Below, piece after piece: positions 19,362 to 23,321 of a stretch of DNA of 23,321 nt. This DNA is from Gracilaria caudata (Eukaryota > Rhodophyta > Florideophyceae > Gracilariales > Gracilariaceae), in assembly GCA_030374735.1 (NCBI GenBank), contig JASCIV010000352.1:1-23321 (forward strand). The letters run 5' to 3'. How positions within the stretch are numbered: position 1 is the stretch's first letter; every line of letters starts with the position of its first letter. Both the position numbers and the translations under genes were made by a program. The notes under the pieces were generated by a model, which worked only from the letters and a program-made list of their open reading frames with translations, searched no databases and was not told the origin of the DNA.

Positions 19362-20528
19362 TCACCTGAAACGCTCAGACCCATCCACCACCCCTTTCGG
19401 AGTATATATCCGAACTTGCCCGTTTTCATTGACCTCAAACGCCTCTGGAACACCACCGTAGATGGCACTCATGCCCGTGTCAATCCTCCACACTCGTCCA
19501 TCGCAAGCCGAGTTGATTCCTTGTAGTTGTGGTGTATGTCCTACAATCATTCTCTTCGCGCGCAAAAACTTGAGTGTATCCTCCAGCATCATACACATTT
19601 CACTTTTTGGGTTTGGCCTTGGAGGGCGTGAGTAATCCCGCATCCATATTGGACTGTCTTTTCCGCGTAGAGCCTGTGGGAGAGTGCCCATCCCCATTAA
19701 GAACGTACTAGCGCGTTCATTAAGTCGGTTGATTGCATTATCTGAACCTTTGCGAGGAGTAATGTGATCCATGAGATGCTCCCTTTTAAGCCCAGCATGA
19801 ACGAATACGTTATCGCCGACAATGACCGCGACACGAGCACGATGGGCCAATTCAACAGCCAGTGTTCCTCCTGGCGCGAGCGCAACCGCGCGAGGTCTCT
19901 TGAAAGGTTCCAAAGACCGAATGGCGTGCACTAGACTTGGCGGGAATCTAATTCCAGCACGTACACCACGGAAATCGTCGAACCCTGCCCGCGAAACATA
20001 TCGAAAGTCCATCCGCACGTTCATGACTTCATGGTTTCCAAGCAGAATATGCACAGCTCCGCCTGATTGCGGTGCACTGTCCTGCAACTTGAACAAGATA
20101 CGATACACGTCACGTTCATTATTTCCACGATCCAAAACGTCGCCTACTTGTACGAGGACGGATTCGCCTCCAACCCAATTGTCATTTCTGTCAAGGATAT
20201 TGGCGGAGCGCAAGGCAGTACGAAAAGCCTTGACGTCGCCATGAACATCGCCGATAGCAACGATACGCTTGGCAGCCGGAAAGCGTCCGGCCACGGGCGG
20301 AAAGCAAGGGAGCTGCTCGGTTGGAGGGAGGGCCCGGGCGTTCGCTGAAGGCAAAATATGTTTTAGCAAACCTGCAAGTGCCACATCGCCGTTAGAACAA
20401 TTTGCTGCCGTACACAGGCCCTTTGGGTATATCAGGGATTGCACCCAAGCGCGACACATGTGCATCAGGGTGTTGATGGGAGGATAAAGATTGACACCTT
20501 TTTCGCAAGACGATCCTTCCGCTCGCAT
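19362..20528 (-). CDS. Shewanella-like Ser/Thr protein phosphatase (SLP family)
   Basis: This 388-residue protein is a calcineurin-like metallophosphatase of the bacterial-type Shewanella-like group found in plants, algae and some protists. The signature metal-binding motifs are in order: GDVHGD (93-98), GDVLDRG (129-135), GNHE (164-167), VHAGL (243-247) and VGHT (329-332), followed by WRIDTGMS. The aspartate and histidine ligands of the two-metal site are all present. An N-terminal extension of about 85 residues precedes the catalytic domain and could include an organelle-targeting leader, but it is not a clear transit peptide; an internal ATG at residue 22 or 24 is possible. In plants SLP1 is plastid-localised, which makes a plastid role plausible here by family, not by sequence. 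Intronless. Confidence 0.85.
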   Translation of the reverse strand: MRAEGSSCEKGVNLYPPINTLMHMCRAWVQSLIYPKGLCTAANCSNGDVALAGLLKHILPSANARALPPTEQLPCFPPVAGRFPAAKRIVAIGDVHGDVKAFRTALRSANILDRNDNWVGGESVLVQVGDVLDRGNNERDVYRILFKLQDSAPQSGGAVHILLGNHEVMNVRMDFRYVSRAGFDDFRGVRAGIRFPPSLVHAIRSLEPFKRPRAVALAPGGTLAVELAHRARVAVIVGDNVFVHAGLKREHLMDHITPRKGSDNAINRLNERASTFLMGMGTLPQALRGKDSPIWMRDYSRPPRPNPKSEMCMMLEDTLKFLRAKRMIVGHTPQLQGINSACDGRVWRIDTGMSAIYGGVPEAFEVNENGQVRIYTPKGVVDGSERFR

Positions 20529-21672
20529 GACTGAAAGTTTGATCTATGCACACTGGTAGGGTCCTGTTCCTTTTTGGCTGCGGGGGACTCCCTTTCGAAG
20601 TGAGTGTTGTCAAGGAATCTGCAAAACTTGCGGTTTCGCCCATACACCCCTCAAGTTGTCACTATTGTTTACCACACGTTCTTTCCAGTATTTTGGTCTC
20701 TGCAATCCAGACAAGATTAACCTTACCCTTTCCGCTCTGTAATAATAATTATCTACTGTAACTGTTTCGTATTGCCAACACTGCAGTTGCAGGGAATCTC
20801 GTCAGCAGGAGATTCAATAGCTTGTCCGCATTTGTGTCCATAGACTGTCGATGGACAACATTGTTTCGTCTTCATGCAGCGATTTCGGCATGGGATAGTG
20901 ACGCCATTGAGTCTTGAATTGCCTAGTGAATGGGGAATTGTTAATATTGAACCGTGACACATTTTTCATCCCGACGTCTTTTGCTTCAATTTCCACCATA
21001 TCAAGGACAGGAAGAAGGCTGAGACCGAGCTCGGACATACAAGTTTAACTGATACATAAAATGAGACGGTACACTGTGCGAAACTGTGGTGCATGACCGA
21101 CATGGTTCATTCTCAGAAATGTTGTAGTCTACCTGACGATTTATGTATCCTTGTATAGAAATTAGTAGCTTTGCAGCATAAACCCATGAGCGTTCTGAAG
21201 CATCCAAAGGAGAATCAGGAAACCGTCTTTGCTTTATGGCGAACAAAATTCGACGTCTTCCACAAGAAAAAAGAGTCCTCATGACTAGTGATACTCCCAG
21301 TGATACCAAATTCGGTGAACATTGCATCGATCATCATCAACACAACAACGGGTTTCTGTTCTAATATCTCAGGACAAGAGGTGCTTTGTTTGATGTATTC
21401 TCTAATTCTTCGTTGGCATTTGTTTTGAAGATAACAGCAGATGCAACCAATACGTTTCGCAAAGAAGTCCAAAGATTTTTTATTCATCGCGCTTGAAAAC
21501 AGACATGGACCATGGTCGGCCTACTAGGGAATCAGTTTCTCTATAGTGTCTTGTCCCAAAAGGACAGATCTAAACGAACCTTTTGCTGAGTTTTGTTCTT
21601 TGATTGCATGCCATCCACAAACCAGACAAGTACCCTTCGGTACTGCAAGCTTGTCCAAGTGAACTTGCTAAC
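20529..21672. other. Gap with several short unresolved frames
   Basis: No single convincing gene. On the minus strand, overlapping short frames (21487-21215, 21327-21001, 21038-20814 and 20962-20753) contain protein-like stretches, for example LDASERSWVYAAKLLISIQG and a cysteine-rich CRNRCMKTKQCC. They switch frame several times. Possible donors exist (CAG|GTAGAC near 21131) but no TACTAAC-type branchpoint and no matching acceptor is clear. This could be a small multi-exon gene or a decayed one. I cannot decide. Confidence 0.3.
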
Positions 21673-22665
21673 CTAAATATCGACGTTAATGACACGCTTG
21701 CTGATTTCATCAATCCTTGAAAGCAATCTTTGCTTCCCCTCTGCAGCTTTAGCACGGTTTCCCAGAACTTTGTTGCGATGTTCACCCGCATTCCGGTTGC
21801 ATTCACGGGCTTTCTTTGAGATGTCTGCGGCCTTTAGAATTGCCTCCTTACGCGCTTTCTTGGTATTCTCGATTTGCTCTCTTAATGAAGCGCATTGCGT
21901 GCAATCCTCATCGCTTCCCTTCGCACGCTGCTGTGCCTCATTAAGAGCTTGTTCTGTTGGCTTTTCATCCTGCTCTGCGGTTTTCACTTGGTGTCGTATT
22001 TCAGCGACATCACGGCTAGCCTGGTACACCTTTTCTGCTTCACGGCTCGCAATCAGAGCCAGTTCGCCGGAATCAGCAACAAAAGATATCACAGTTTCCG
22101 CTTCCTTTTCAATTTCATCTGCCTCATGTGCAGTCATTCTGTGTCTGTAACGTCCGATGTTCTTCACGGCTTCATTAACGGCCATAATGTCTTCTTCAAT
22201 CGCTGCAACAAATTCATATGCCTCCATCATCATCGCCGATGATTCTTCATTTGTGTTGATTACGGCTGTGTAAATATTCTCCATTGCTACAGCCGTGTCC
22301 ATGACGTAGTCAAATGTGGTGCACACCGCATTAGTGGGGTTGCGATGACAGGGGAACAAACCGGTACCACTCGGAGTAACATTACTATCCCCAACATACA
22401 TCGCACATGGGGAGCGCTTGCACATTTCGTACCCAAGACAATCACATCGATAGGAGGGCTTGCACGCCCCCAAAGAGCATTGATTGTTGCCGTTATGATT
22501 CATACATGAGCCTGGAGCCTGCATCTCAGCACAAGGGCAGAATTGGTCCGTCATCACGCAGTCTGCAGCATTCGAAGATGCGATTGCTTGTGCATTGACG
22601 AACACAAAACAAATCAACGCAGACATTAAACCCAGAACCAACACACTCATTTTGGATGCGTTCAT
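21673..22665 (-). CDS. Cysteine-rich secreted coiled-coil protein, unknown function
   Basis: From ATG 22665 this gives 330 residues: a signal peptide (MNASKMSVLVLGLMSALICF, cleavage near the AQA that follows), then about 90 residues with 12 cysteines (DC, FCPC, SC, QC, AC, RCDC, MC, PC, PC, VC), resembling small disulfide-rich extracellular domains. The remaining 200 residues are a long charged, alanine- and glutamate-rich helical region that should form a coiled coil, with two more cysteines in CTQC. The frame is open upstream to 22761, but a TATA box at 22784-22792 would start transcription at about that codon, so I favour 22665 (the ATG at 22650 is an alternative). I recognise no family; a cell-wall or extracellular role is inferred from the architecture. 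Confidence 0.75.
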   Translation of the reverse strand: MNASKMSVLVLGLMSALICFVFVNAQAIASSNAADCVMTDQFCPCAEMQAPGSCMNHNGNNQCSLGACKPSYRCDCLGYEMCKRSPCAMYVGDSNVTPSGTGLFPCHRNPTNAVCTTFDYVMDTAVAMENIYTAVINTNEESSAMMMEAYEFVAAIEEDIMAVNEAVKNIGRYRHRMTAHEADEIEKEAETVISFVADSGELALIASREAEKVYQASRDVAEIRHQVKTAEQDEKPTEQALNEAQQRAKGSDEDCTQCASLREQIENTKKARKEAILKAADISKKARECNRNAGEHRNKVLGNRAKAAEGKQRLLSRIDEISKRVINVDI

Positions 22666-22783
22666 GTTTGCGTCGGCGTATGCTTGGGATGATGGTATCG
22701 TACGGGTTGGAGGTGTGTAAACGTAGACGTTGAGCTGTATGAACAGCATGAACACAGCCAACTCGTGCCGACCATGTGTACGA

Positions 22784-22792
22784 CTTTATATA
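22784..22792 (-). promoter_or_regulatory. TATA box of the cysteine-rich gene
   Basis: The minus strand reads TATATAAAG here, a near-consensus TATA box. Transcription would begin about 30 nt downstream, near 22755-22762, leaving about 90 nt of 5' untranslated sequence before the chosen ATG at 22665. This is the main reason for rejecting the longer frame from 22761. Confidence 0.65.
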
Positions 22793-22863
22793 GCGGTTTG
22801 CTTCATAATTCGAGTGAGCTTGAGCTTGAGCTCAATAGATTCGAAGTATTGGTCGCCCGTCAA

Positions 22864-22909
22864 GGTGCGTACCACAAGAGTCACATGATGTGACAGCGCA
22901 ACACGCACC
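22864..22909. promoter_or_regulatory. Nested palindrome upstream of the cysteine-rich gene
   Basis: A perfect 15-nt palindrome, GTCACATGATGTGAC (22880-22894), is flanked almost symmetrically by GGTGCGT (22864-22870) and ACGCACC (22903-22909), with spacers of 9 and 8 nt. It lies 70-120 nt upstream of the TATA box. The inner part contains CACATG, compatible with a bZIP or bHLH site. The function is inferred. Confidence 0.55.
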
Positions 22910-23285
22910 AAGAATGGACGCAATACGCGTAGAAGGGAAACAAAAAAAACCGTGAGCAAGTCGAACGATGGTTCAATTCGAAAGAGCGTCACGGGACGTC
23001 GCAGCAGAAAGAACCTAGCAACTGCGCTATGTTAACATTTGCAGCGAGTGGATGATGGCCCATAGGGGTCGTGGCCGTACTAGCAAAACATGGAAGTACG
23101 CGGAGAGTTGCTTTTTTTTTCTTCGTACAAAGCGATGTTCTGAAGCCGCGGCTGGATCGCTTTACGGTGCAGTAATGTGCTCCTCACCGAACAAAAGAAA
23201 ACGGCTGACTGCGACGAAATGGAGCGATGATGGGGGACAGGCGCGATTTGGTTGTGTGAGTTTGCGTGCTCACTCGGAGCAGAGA

Positions 23286-23286
<1 letters not shown>

Positions 23287-23317
<31 letters not shown>
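23287..23317 (+). repeat. 31-nt G homopolymer at the window end
   Basis: The last 35 nt are a run of 31 G residues followed by TTGG. Such a run can form G-quadruplexes, but at the edge of a sequence it is also a common sign of a sequencing or assembly break. No gene is present in the preceding 600 nt. Confidence 0.9.
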
Positions 23318-23319
<2 letters not shown>

Positions 23320-23321
23320 GG

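Noticed and set aside
22666..22761. N-terminal extension of the cysteine-rich protein from ATG 22761
   Set aside because: The TATA box at 22784-22792 would put the transcription start at or past this ATG, and the signal peptide begins at residue 33.
22971..22988. TTCAATTC resembling a tRNA T-loop
   Set aside because: No matching acceptor stem, anticodon arm or A box could be folded around it.

Overview
The window reads as nuclear DNA of a eukaryotic alga, most consistent with a red alga (inference). Gene order is compact on both strands, most genes are intronless, and the two introns I can define are short (80 and 139 nt); the longer one carries a perfect yeast-type branchpoint, TACTAAC. EMC10, RRP6, NOL12/RRP17 and DNA polymerase zeta are eukaryotic nuclear genes. 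Two neighbouring genes (a ChuX/HutX-like heme-binding protein with a transit-peptide-like leader, and a Shewanella-like phosphatase) point to a plastid. The species cannot be named from the sequence alone.

Layout. 1-1590: no supportable gene. 1593-2258 (+): EMC10, an ER membrane complex subunit. 2700-3122 (+): an unrecognised protein whose reading frame is broken twice. 3649-5346 (-): a secreted M14 zinc carboxypeptidase, followed upstream by a dense cluster of TGTGAAC motifs. 5948-8065 (-): the nuclear exosome nuclease RRP6/EXOSC10. 8402-8567: a run of hairpin-forming repeats. 8792-9573 (-): an uncertain, possibly spliced gene. 10251-11057 (+): an unorthodox aquaporin with a TATA box and a strong inverted repeat upstream. 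11496-11578: a long near-perfect hairpin. 12075-12626 (+): NOL12/RRP17. 12824-18115 (-): REV3, the catalytic subunit of translesion polymerase zeta, in three exons. 18277-18453 (+): a small ORF. 18761-19330 (+) and 19362-20528 (-): the two putative plastid proteins, convergent and 31 bp apart. 21673-22665 (-): a cysteine-rich secreted coiled-coil protein with a TATA box and nested palindrome upstream. The window ends in a 31-G homopolymer.

The genes do not form one pathway. They cover ER protein insertion (EMC10), nuclear RNA and 60S ribosome processing (RRP6 and NOL12), DNA damage tolerance (REV3), membrane transport, extracellular proteins and plastid proteins. The most unusual signal is non-coding: at least five intergenic regions hold strong inverted repeats, several of them just upstream of genes. 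I found no mobile element, CRISPR array, tRNA or rRNA that I could support.
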